A program made the position numbers and the translations under genes. The notes beneath the pieces were generated by a model, which was not told where the DNA came from, made no database searches, and saw only the letters and a program-made list of their open reading frames with translations. From the NCBI GenBank assembly GCA_900551115.1, contig URUY01000017.1, positions 1 through 64,000 on the forward strand: a stretch of DNA of 64,000 bases, written 5' to 3'. Position 1 is the first letter of the stretch. Each line of letters opens with the position of its first letter. Of the stretch, positions 25,484 through 32,448 are shown piece by piece. The DNA is from an uncultured Lachnospiraceae bacterium (lineage in GTDB: Bacteria; Bacillota; Clostridia; Lachnospirales; Lachnospiraceae).

Positions 25484-25499
25484 AAAAAGAGGTGATTAA

Positions 25500-25706
25500 G
25501 TGGACGGCATAAATGCGAAAGAGATTGGAAAAAGGCTAATCGAGCTTAGAGGAACAAAAACACAGGACACTGTAGCAAATGCAGTTGGAATCAGTGTTTC
25601 GGCGTTATCCATGTATGAACGCGGAGAGCGTATTCCGAGGGATAATATAAAGATTCGGCTAGCTACATATTATAAAAAGCCTATCCATAAAATTTTTTTT
25701 ACATAA
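25500..25706 (+). CDS. Cro-like XRE regulator
   Basis: This 68-residue protein starts at GTG behind AGAGGTGA. It is a single HTH (TQDTVANAVGISVSALSMYERGER) with a short tail ending HKIFFT. It is the first gene of the rightward early operon and lies opposite the CI-like repressor. An operator-like site follows its stop. Confidence 0.8.
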   Translation: MDGINAKEIGKRLIELRGTKTQDTVANAVGISVSALSMYERGERIPRDNIKIRLATYYKKPIHKIFFT

Positions 25707-25712
25707 ATAAAA

Positions 25713-25723
25713 CACAAAACGTG
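25713..25723. promoter_or_regulatory. Third copy of the switch operator
   Basis: CACAAAACGTG followed by AG, matching the sites at 25443 and 25471 (shared pattern CACNAANCGTG). It lies just after the Cro-like gene and before the next start codon. Confidence 0.45.
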
Positions 25724-25748
25724 AGAAGCACAGGAAGGAGGGTTATCG

Positions 25749-25919
25749 ATGGTAAAAGCAAGGATAAAGAAGGTGAGAACGGTGGAAACTCTTAAGGACT
25801 ACACAAAGATAGTTGTTGAGACAGATGAAGAAAACCCCACAACCATTGCAGACATTAACTGTGACGAGATAAAAGTTGCAAATGGTTACAGGGTTCGCTT
25901 AGTACCTAACTACGATTAG
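25749..25919 (+). CDS. Small early phage protein
   Basis: This 56-residue protein starts MVKARIKKVRTVETL and has beta-rich content. A strong AAGGAGGG ribosome site lies ahead of the ATG. It is third in the early operon after the Cro-like gene. The family is not recognised. Its stop overlaps the convergent DUF2188 gene by four bases. Confidence 0.55.
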   Translation: MVKARIKKVRTVETLKDYTKIVVETDEENPTTIADINCDEIKVANGYRVRLVPNYD

Positions 25920-26146
25920 TGTTCTGTATCTCTTGGCGGACAAGGGTCGTTGCCATAACTATCCTTTGAACGAATTTGCCCATTTTGTCCTTGGACAATA
26001 ACTTCACTTCTCTGGTTAATGGCAATTTGCTTTGCGTAATCAGCAGCCTTTTGCTGAGTGTTAAACAGTTTTGTGTCACGCTGGTTACCTTCACCGTGAA
26101 CTGCCCACTGGTCGCCACGAGGAGAAACCCATTGATTTTTACCCAT
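25916..26146 (-). CDS. DUF2188 protein
   Basis: This 76-residue protein has the family pattern WVSPRGDQWAVHGEGN, then TQQKAADYAKQIA, and ends with IRSKDSYGNDPCPPRD. DUF2188 proteins are short, beta-rich and of unknown role. An AGGAGG ribosome site precedes the ATG. It is an isolated minus-strand gene within the plus-strand early region. Confidence 0.8.
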   Translation of the reverse strand: MGKNQWVSPRGDQWAVHGEGNQRDTKLFNTQQKAADYAKQIAINQRSEVIVQGQNGQIRSKDSYGNDPCPPRDTEH

Positions 26147-26247
26147 ATAATACCTCCTTTCTCATAATATTTTTCCTCCCATATATTGCGATGAACACAT
26201 GTTCCTCAACAATATAAAGTATAGCAGAAAGGAATATATAAGTAAAT

Positions 26248-26442
26248 ATGGAGTATGGGAAATTAGTAAGAAAAGAACGACAAAAATTGGGAGTTTCAGT
26301 TGAACAACTTGCACAAATGACTGGATTCACAAAAAGGGCAATATTCTATTGGGAAAGTGGTGAACGGACAATGTCAATAAAAAGTGCAGACCGTGTTTTT
26401 TATGCATTAGGTGTATCAGTTGTTATAGGAAAAAAAGATTAA
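26248..26442 (+). CDS. Small XRE-type DNA-binding protein
   Basis: This 64-residue protein is a single HTH (VSVEQLAQMTGFTKRAIFYWESGER) with a short hydrophobic end. It is divergent from the DUF2188 gene and probably a second early regulator. Its 3' end is followed within 8 bases by a large folded element (26450-26563). Confidence 0.7.
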   Translation: MEYGKLVRKERQKLGVSVEQLAQMTGFTKRAIFYWESGERTMSIKSADRVFYALGVSVVIGKKD

Positions 26443-26449
26443 GCAACAC

Positions 26450-26563
26450 CCTGTACCTTCCGCGCGGTGCGTAAGCGCCGCTGATATATACCCCCTCAAC
26501 AGTGGTGCGCAGTATCCCCCCTATGCTGCGCATCGCGCGGAGGGCACAGGCAAGTTGTACAGG
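26450..26563 (+). promoter_or_regulatory. Large GC-rich RNA fold in the early operon
   Basis: Nested pairings are visible: CCTGTAC (26450-26456) with GTACAGG (26557-26563); CCGCGCG (26460-26466) with CGCGCGG (26534-26540); TGCGCAG (26506-26512) with CTGCGCA (26526-26532). The gap has no ORF. A 114-base multibranch fold between two early genes suggests a leader acting on termination or RNA stability. Confidence 0.5.
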
Positions 26564-26596
26564 CGGTAACACATACACTTTAGAGGAGGTGATTTT

Positions 26597-26755
26597 ATGG
26601 CAGTGATTGAGGAACGCAAAAGTGAAAGAGGCTGCATAATTACCGTGTGTGACGACAAAATACATACGCCGGAAGAGGTAAAGCAGATTATCAAGCGGGC
26701 TTTCAACATTGCAATCCAGGAAGAAATTAAGAGGCACAATCAGAGTACCGCTTAG
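26597..26755 (+). CDS. Small early phage protein
   Basis: This 52-residue protein starts MAVIEERKSERGCIITVCDD and has a helical C terminus (PEEVKQIIKRAFNIAIQEEI). AGAGGAGG precedes the ATG. The family is unrecognised. It is the first gene after the folded leader. Confidence 0.55.
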   Translation: MAVIEERKSERGCIITVCDDKIHTPEEVKQIIKRAFNIAIQEEIKRHNQSTA

Positions 26756-26778
26756 GCGGTAGAAGGGAGGACAAGCCA

Positions 26779-26955
26779 ATGCAGTTACATAAGATACTTT
26801 ACGGTGTGGGATTCACACTATGGATACTGGGTATGGCTGCAGCTGACAGCGAGTGGTTATTTACCCCCGGGGCCATGTTTATAGTCGGACTGGCAGTCCT
26901 TGTGTGGGGTGCCTACGAAGACGGATATTTTAAGAAAGGAGGAAAACGAAGGTGA
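26779..26955 (+). CDS. Small two-helix membrane protein
   Basis: This 58-residue protein has two hydrophobic segments (about residues 5-21 and 29-46) and a basic tail KKGGKRR. GGGAGG lies upstream. Its stop overlaps the GTG start of the next gene by 4 bases. Function unknown. Confidence 0.55.
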   Translation: MQLHKILYGVGFTLWILGMAAADSEWLFTPGAMFIVGLAVLVWGAYEDGYFKKGGKRR

Positions 26956-27431
26956 AGAAAATCATTTATACCTGTGACAGGTGTAAGCAGGAAATAACAG
27001 GAAGCATTTTCAAAATTTTTACAGAAGAAGCTGACCGTGAATCAGAAGACTTTGCACCTAATGACCCTTATCCGGAAATGAAGTACAGAGATTTCTGCAG
27101 GGACTGTGCTGATTACTTTGCAGGACTGATTAACGAGAAATGCAAAAAAGGTGTACCTGCCACTATTAATAAGGACTTCGAGGACGCGGTACAGGACATG
27201 ATTGCGACATCACAACAGGAGTCCCCTGCGGACAAGCCCCGCACAAGAAAAGTAGATACCGGGAAGGTGCTGGCACTGAGAAAAGCGGGCTGGCCGGTAA
27301 AAGACATTGCAGCAGATGTAGGCTGCTCAGAAGCAACCGTTTACAACGTTTTGAGCCGCGCAGGGTTAACACGGGACATAAAGAAAGCCCCTGAGCCTGG
27401 ACAGCAAGAGGGGCAATCTGAAACCAATTAA
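26952..27431 (+). CDS. Zinc-finger plus HTH protein
   Basis: This 159-residue protein has an N-terminal treble-clef-like cysteine set (YTCDRCKQE, FCRDCADYF) and a C-terminal resolvase-type HTH (VLALRKAGWPVKDIAADVGCSEATVYNVL, residues about 103-130). The start is GTG, overlapping the previous gene as GTGA. It is likely a DNA-binding phage regulator. Confidence 0.65.
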   Translation: MKKIIYTCDRCKQEITGSIFKIFTEEADRESEDFAPNDPYPEMKYRDFCRDCADYFAGLINEKCKKGVPATINKDFEDAVQDMIATSQQESPADKPRTRKVDTGKVLALRKAGWPVKDIAADVGCSEATVYNVLSRAGLTRDIKKAPEPGQQEGQSETN

Positions 27432-27461
27432 ATTATAGCAATTAAAACAGGAGATTTCAAG

Positions 27462-27758
27462 ATGGAAAATATTTGTGAAAAACTGAAAAATCATATGCAG
27501 GATGTGTCTGGCAGAATAAGCGAGGCAATACAGCCACTTAATGAGACAACACTTCCTATAGTCGTACTTGTTTTGGAAGATTATGCAAAGGTTATCAAAA
27601 ACGATCCGGATTTTAACAACGCATTGTACTGGCTGCTGAAGCAGGGTACCAGTTCTGTGGCAGTAAAAGCTGACTGTGACAACCCGGAATCTTTGGCAGC
27701 CTTTGAACAGATTAAGGAAGAAGTAATGCGCAACAGGGAGGAAAATAAAAATGGGTGA
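27462..27758 (+). CDS. Hypothetical early phage protein
   Basis: This 98-residue helical, acidic protein (ENICEKLKNHMQDVSGRISE at its start) has no recognised domain. AGGAG lies upstream. It overlaps the next small gene by 8 bases. Confidence 0.5.
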   Translation: MENICEKLKNHMQDVSGRISEAIQPLNETTLPIVVLVLEDYAKVIKNDPDFNNALYWLLKQGTSSVAVKADCDNPESLAAFEQIKEEVMRNREENKNG

Positions 27759-27879
27759 CAGGATATGTCCGTACTGTGGCGCACATTTAGACCCTGATGA
27801 AAAATGCGACTGCAGGGAGGAGGAAGAAGATGAAGACCGGAGTAACGAAGGAGCAGCTCATGAAAGGTTTTGCAGATAA
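27751..27879 (+). CDS. Tiny zinc-ribbon protein
   Basis: This 42-residue protein has ICPYCGAHLDPDEKCDC near the N terminus (four cysteines) and an acidic tail. GGGAGG lies upstream, inside the previous gene. It overlaps the following 31-codon ORF in another frame. Confidence 0.45.
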   Translation: MGDRICPYCGAHLDPDEKCDCREEEEDEDRSNEGAAHERFCR

Positions 27880-27925
27880 TTATGGTACCGCAATTATGCG
27901 GGATATTTTAAGAGTGGTTGACTAA
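27830..27925 (+). CDS. Tiny helical phage protein
   Basis: This 31-codon ORF (MKTGVTKEQLMKGFADNYGT, then IMRDILRVVD) sits directly behind a GGGAGGAGG ribosome site and before the next gene. Short peptides like this recur in early operons of Clostridia phages. It is nested against the zinc-ribbon gene, so only the ribosome site supports it. Confidence 0.4.
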   Translation: MKTGVTKEQLMKGFADNYGTAIMRDILRVVD

Positions 27926-27940
27926 AGGAGGATAAACACC

Positions 27941-28438
27941 ATGAACGAAATTGTAATTAAGATTGAAGGGCTCGATGAGCTAACAAGGGCGCTGCAGGCA
28001 CTGGCAGCCGGAAATGTACAGCAGGTATCCACACAGGCGGGACCGGCATTGTCAGCACAGGCTGTGGTATCCCAGATGCCGAAACAGGCACAACAGCAGG
28101 CAGTACCCGTAACAGCACCACAGCAGGTGCCTGTAACAACTCCCCAGATGCAGGCTGCCGCACCGCAGCAGACAGTGCCTGTCCAGATGGCGCAGTCCCA
28201 GATTCCTGTACAACAGCCGGTTAATGCGCCTGTACAGGTTCCTACCACGGCCGCACCGCAGCAGTACAGCTTTGACCAGCTTGCAGTTGCCTTATCCAAT
28301 CTGTGCGCCAACATGAACAAACAGGCGGAGGTGCATGCACTGTTAAACCAGTTTGGTGTAAATGACCTGTTTTCCCTGCCCAGAGAGAAATATGGAGAAT
28401 TTGCCACAGCCATACGCGGTATCGGAGGTGTAATCTGA
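27941..28438 (+). CDS. Gln/Ala/Pro-rich phage protein
   Basis: This 165-residue protein has a short folded N terminus (VIKIEGLDELTRALQAL), a long Gln/Pro/Val/Ala-rich disordered middle (about residues 30-105) and a helical C-terminal domain (SFDQLAVALSNLCANMNKQAEV). It ends one base into the start of the DUF2800 gene. Its place beside recombination-type genes suggests a role in DNA metabolism. No family is assigned. Confidence 0.55.
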   Translation: MNEIVIKIEGLDELTRALQALAAGNVQQVSTQAGPALSAQAVVSQMPKQAQQQAVPVTAPQQVPVTTPQMQAAAPQQTVPVQMAQSQIPVQQPVNAPVQVPTTAAPQQYSFDQLAVALSNLCANMNKQAEVHALLNQFGVNDLFSLPREKYGEFATAIRGIGGVI

Positions 28439-29670
28439 TGGCGAAAAAGAAGGAGGAAAAACAGCATGCGCTGCTTTCAGCATCTGGTGCAAAGAAGTGG
28501 CTCAACTGTCCGGCATCTGCAAGGCTGGAGGAAAACATCCCTGATGAAGAAAGTGAATATGCAAAAGAGGGAACCCTGGCTCACAGCATGTGCGAATTAA
28601 AGCTGGAAAAGCTTTTTACGGACCGTAATATGACAGACAGAACCTACAAGTCCAGACTGAATAAGCTGCAGAAGGATCCGCTGTACCAGAAGGAGATGGA
28701 CGGCTACACAGACCGGTATGCGGACTATGTGATGGAGGTTGCAAACAGCTTTAATGCAGCGCCCACTGTGGCGGTAGAAAAGAGACTGGATTACAGTGAC
28801 TGGGCGCCGGAAGGGTTTGGCACCGGTGACTGTATCCTGATATCCGGCACGGAACTGCATGTCATTGATTTCAAATATGGAAAAGGTGTCGCGGTCTCGG
28901 CAGAGGATAACCCACAGATGAAATGCTATGGTCTTGGTGCAATAAAGGATTTTGCTTTTATTTATCCCATTGCAACGGTGACCCTGCACATCGTACAACC
29001 GCGTATTAACAATTTTTCCAAATGGAGCATTACAAGAGCGGAGCTGGAGACATGGGGACTCAATGTCCTTAAGCCTGCCGCAGAAAAAGCTTTTGCCGGT
29101 GGTGGAGAGTGTGTCCCCGGTTCGTGGTGTGACGAAGGCTTCTGTAAGCTTCGGGGTACGTGCCGGGCAAGGACGGATAAATACATGGCGTTTATGGATA
29201 CGGCAGTCAGCCCGAATCCTACGGGAACTACAGTTATGAACCTGCCTCCGGCCCTGTCAAACGGTGAAGTTGGGCAAATCTTAAAGGAAGCACAGTTTTT
29301 GGCAGCATGGGTTAAAAAGCTTGAGGAGTTTGCACAGAAGGAAATACTGGCAGGCAGGGAGATACCCGGCTGGAAGCTTGTGGAAGGACGGAGTAACAGA
29401 GCCATTTCCGACCAGATACAGGCCTTTGAGGCTTTGAAAGCTGCAGGATACGAAGATGCCGTTCTTTACGAGACAGTTCCTTTGACGCTGGCTAAGCTGG
29501 AGGCTGTCATAACCAAGGAACACAAGGACAGCATTTTGAATAACTATATCACGAAGCCGCAGGGAAAACCCACACTGGCTCCTGCAGATGATAAACGTCC
29601 TGCCATGCAGATGCAGGTAACGGCAGAGGAAGCCTTTGGCGGAGCAAATACCTATAAGGAGGATAAATAA
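28438..29670 (+). CDS. DUF2800 nuclease-like phage protein
   Basis: This 410-residue protein has a Cas4/RecB-like layout: early LSASGAKKWLNCPASARLE, then catalytic-type residues in FGTGDCIL and VIDFKYGKG (D-x-K), and a cysteine cluster (SWCDEGFCKLRGTC) that could hold an iron-sulfur centre. It is probably a phage exonuclease for recombination. It is followed by the ssDNA-binding-type DUF2815 gene, its usual partner. Confidence 0.8.
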   Translation: MAKKKEEKQHALLSASGAKKWLNCPASARLEENIPDEESEYAKEGTLAHSMCELKLEKLFTDRNMTDRTYKSRLNKLQKDPLYQKEMDGYTDRYADYVMEVANSFNAAPTVAVEKRLDYSDWAPEGFGTGDCILISGTELHVIDFKYGKGVAVSAEDNPQMKCYGLGAIKDFAFIYPIATVTLHIVQPRINNFSKWSITRAELETWGLNVLKPAAEKAFAGGGECVPGSWCDEGFCKLRGTCRARTDKYMAFMDTAVSPNPTGTTVMNLPPALSNGEVGQILKEAQFLAAWVKKLEEFAQKEILAGREIPGWKLVEGRSNRAISDQIQAFEALKAAGYEDAVLYETVPLTLAKLEAVITKEHKDSILNNYITKPQGKPTLAPADDKRPAMQMQVTAEEAFGGANTYKEDK

Positions 29671-29671
29671 A

Positions 29672-30478
29672 ATGGCAGTAACAACAGGAAAAGTGAGGGC
29701 AAGCTATGTACATATCTTTACGCCCAGGATACCCAGTAATGTCGGAGGGGAAGAAAAATATTCCATCACACTTTTAATTCCGAAGAATGATACGGCTACG
29801 CTTAATGCAATTTACGCAGATATCGAGAGGGCAAAGCAGGAAGGCGCGCAAAAGGCATTCGGGGGTCAGATCCCGCCTCAGTGCAAGGTGCCCCTTTATG
29901 ACGGGGACGGGTTCCGTCCGTCCGGTGAAGCATTCGGGGAAGAATGCAAAGGGCATATGGTTATTACGGCATCAGCTAAACAGCAGCCGGTCATTGTAGG
30001 GCTGGACATGCAGAACATTATTAATCCGGCTGATGTGTATTCCGGCTGTTATGTCCGCGCCAGTGTCAATATGTTTGCCTACAACAGCAATGGTAATAAA
30101 GGTATCGGATGTGGGCTGAATGCCGTACAGAAAATTGAGGACGGGGAGCCGCTGTCCATGCGTGTATCCGCCGAAGAAGCTTTTGGCGGCGCAAATGCTT
30201 ACGGTGGTGCAGCTCCGTATAATGCACAGCAGCCGGTCTACCAGCAGCCTTCCTATCAGGCGGCAGCACCGGTCTATCAGCAGACGCCTTATCAGGCACC
30301 GGCAGCACCTGCTTATCAGCCTGCAGTGCCGCAGGGCACACAGCCGCCGGCAGGACAGGCAGTACAGCAGTATGCACAGCAGCCGGTTTACCAGCAGGGT
30401 GTATACGGAGCGCCTGCACAGCAGACTGACCCGATAACAGGAAGACCGATTATGAGTGGAGGAGTGATGGGGATATGA
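29672..30478 (+). CDS. DUF2815 (ssDNA-binding-like) phage protein
   Basis: This protein is 268 residues from the ATG at 29672 (AAGGAGGA upstream). The N-terminal 170 residues are the DUF2815 fold (GKVRASYVHIFTPRIP; YSGCYVRASVNMFAY), thought to be OB-like. The rest is a repetitive Tyr/Gln/Pro/Ala tail, as in many single-strand binding proteins. ATGA overlap with the polymerase gene shows translational coupling. Confidence 0.8.
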   Translation: MAVTTGKVRASYVHIFTPRIPSNVGGEEKYSITLLIPKNDTATLNAIYADIERAKQEGAQKAFGGQIPPQCKVPLYDGDGFRPSGEAFGEECKGHMVITASAKQQPVIVGLDMQNIINPADVYSGCYVRASVNMFAYNSNGNKGIGCGLNAVQKIEDGEPLSMRVSAEEAFGGANAYGGAAPYNAQQPVYQQPSYQAAAPVYQQTPYQAPAAPAYQPAVPQGTQPPAGQAVQQYAQQPVYQQGVYGAPAQQTDPITGRPIMSGGVMGI

Positions 30479-32436
30479 GAACCCTGCACATTGATTTAGA
30501 AACCTATTCCAGCGTTCCGATTAAGTCCGGGCTGTACAAATATGTACAGTCCCCGGATTTTGAAATTCTTTTATTTGCATATTCTTATGATTATGAACCT
30601 GTCAGGATTATTGATGTTGCCCAGGGAGAACAGATACCCGGTGACATTATTGCAGACCTGAATAACCCGAATGTGAAAAAAGTGGCCCATAATGCGGCCT
30701 TTGAAATATATTGCCTGAGTAAATTTTATGCCACACAGACATATCAGTGGCACTGTACCATGGTACACGCATTGTACTGCGGTTTTCCGGCGTCATTGGA
30801 TGCCGTTGGAAATGCCATGGGCTTTTCGGAAGATAAAAGAAAAATGAGTGTGGGAAAGAGCCTTATCCGGTATTTCTGTATTCCCTGTACTCCGTCAAGG
30901 ACAAACGGCGGACGGACACGTAACATGCCTGTCCATGACAAAGCTAAATGGAATCTGTTTAAGGATTACTGCAGGCAGGACGTTGTGACAGAGATGGAAA
31001 TCCATAAGGTGCTGGAGGCACACCCCTTTCCGGAGGCAGAACACCAAAACTGGGTACTTGACCAAATCATTAACCAGACAGGAGTTGCCATGGATGTGGG
31101 GATGATAAGCGGCGCTCTTGCCGTACATGCACAGATAAAGGATGAGCTGTCCGGACGTGCAAGGAGACTTACCGGACTGGATAACCCGAACAGTGTGGCG
31201 CAGCTGAAGCAGTGGATAGAAGATAATTCGGATTTGGAACTGGATAATCTGAATAAGTCCACGGTGGCAGAGGTTCTGGCGGATAAAAACGAGAAGGACA
31301 TGATAAAGGAAGTCCTGAAGATACGCAGGGAGCTGGGAAAGACCTCTGTAAAGAAGTATGAGACCATGGATGCCTGTATCTGCGCTGACGGGCGTATCAG
31401 GGGGCTGCTGCAGTTCTACGGTGCCAACCGTACAGGACGCTTTGCAGGAAGGCTTGTACAGGTACAGAACCTTCCGAGAAATTATATAGAGAATCTCGAT
31501 ACGGCGCGTGAGCTTATCAGAAAAAGGCAGATAGAAGCGATACGCTGTATTTACGGAAACATACCCGATACGCTGTCTCAGCTTATCCGGACAGCCTTCA
31601 TACCGACACCCGGCAACCGCTTTGTGGTGGCAGACTTTTCCGCTATCGAAGCAAGAGTGCTTGCATGGCTTGCCGGGGAGACCTGGAGACTGGATATTTT
31701 TAAGACCACAGGAAAGATATATGAGGCATCCGCAAGCCAGATGTTCGGTGTGCCTGTGGAAAAAATCAAAAAAGGAAATCCGGAATACGCCCTGCGCAGC
31801 AAGGGAAAGGTAGCAGAGCTGGCGCTTGGATACCAGGGAAGCACCGGAGCCCTTATTAATATGGGAGCCCTTAACATGGGGCTTACGGAAGAGGAACTGC
31901 CGGATATTGTGTCCAGATGGCGCAAAAGCAGTCCCCGTATCGTTGATTTCTGGAAAACGGTGGAGCAGTACGCCCTGTCTGCCGTAAAGCTGGGTGTAAC
32001 CAATACCATGCCCTGCGGGATTACTTTTTACCGTGACAGGGATTATCTGCTTATCAGACTGCCTTCCGGGCGTGACCTGTTCTATTACAGGCCGGAAATA
32101 CGGGAAAACGACTTGGGCCGTGATGCCATACACTTTTGGGGAACGAATCAGAAAACGAGGAAATGGGAGCTTATATCCACTTATGGCGGTAAGCTTACTG
32201 AAAATATTGTACAGGCGGTGGCAAGAGATATCCTCTGTAACGCCATGATGAATCTGTATTACGCAGGATATCAGATTAACTTCCATGTGCATGACGAGGT
32301 CATTATGGAAGTGCCGGAGGAATCAGAAAAGAATCTGGATGAAGCCATAAAGCTGATGTGTACGCTGCCGGCATGGGCAGAAGGACTGCCACTAAACGCG
32401 GCAGGATTTGAGAGCCATTATTACATGAAAGACTAG
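30475..32436 (+). CDS. Phage family A DNA polymerase
   Basis: This 653-residue protein has an N-terminal 3'-5' exonuclease domain (HIDLETYSS; KKVAHNAAFE) and a C-terminal polymerase with motif A VVADFSAIEARVLAWLAGE, motif B GKVAELALGYQGSTGALI and motif C NFHVHDEVIMEVPEE. It should replicate the phage genome. It is coupled to the DUF2815 gene upstream and followed 12 bases later by the primase/helicase gene. Confidence 0.95.
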   Translation: MRTLHIDLETYSSVPIKSGLYKYVQSPDFEILLFAYSYDYEPVRIIDVAQGEQIPGDIIADLNNPNVKKVAHNAAFEIYCLSKFYATQTYQWHCTMVHALYCGFPASLDAVGNAMGFSEDKRKMSVGKSLIRYFCIPCTPSRTNGGRTRNMPVHDKAKWNLFKDYCRQDVVTEMEIHKVLEAHPFPEAEHQNWVLDQIINQTGVAMDVGMISGALAVHAQIKDELSGRARRLTGLDNPNSVAQLKQWIEDNSDLELDNLNKSTVAEVLADKNEKDMIKEVLKIRRELGKTSVKKYETMDACICADGRIRGLLQFYGANRTGRFAGRLVQVQNLPRNYIENLDTARELIRKRQIEAIRCIYGNIPDTLSQLIRTAFIPTPGNRFVVADFSAIEARVLAWLAGETWRLDIFKTTGKIYEASASQMFGVPVEKIKKGNPEYALRSKGKVAELALGYQGSTGALINMGALNMGLTEEELPDIVSRWRKSSPRIVDFWKTVEQYALSAVKLGVTNTMPCGITFYRDRDYLLIRLPSGRDLFYYRPEIRENDLGRDAIHFWGTNQKTRKWELISTYGGKLTENIVQAVARDILCNAMMNLYYAGYQINFHVHDEVIMEVPEESEKNLDEAIKLMCTLPAWAEGLPLNAAGFESHYYMKD

Positions 32437-32448
32437 GAGGATTTCTCC

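Noticed and set aside
30895..32292. A 465-codon open frame on the minus strand
   Set aside because: It lies fully inside the DNA polymerase gene in an antisense frame, has low-complexity content and no family signature or ribosome site.
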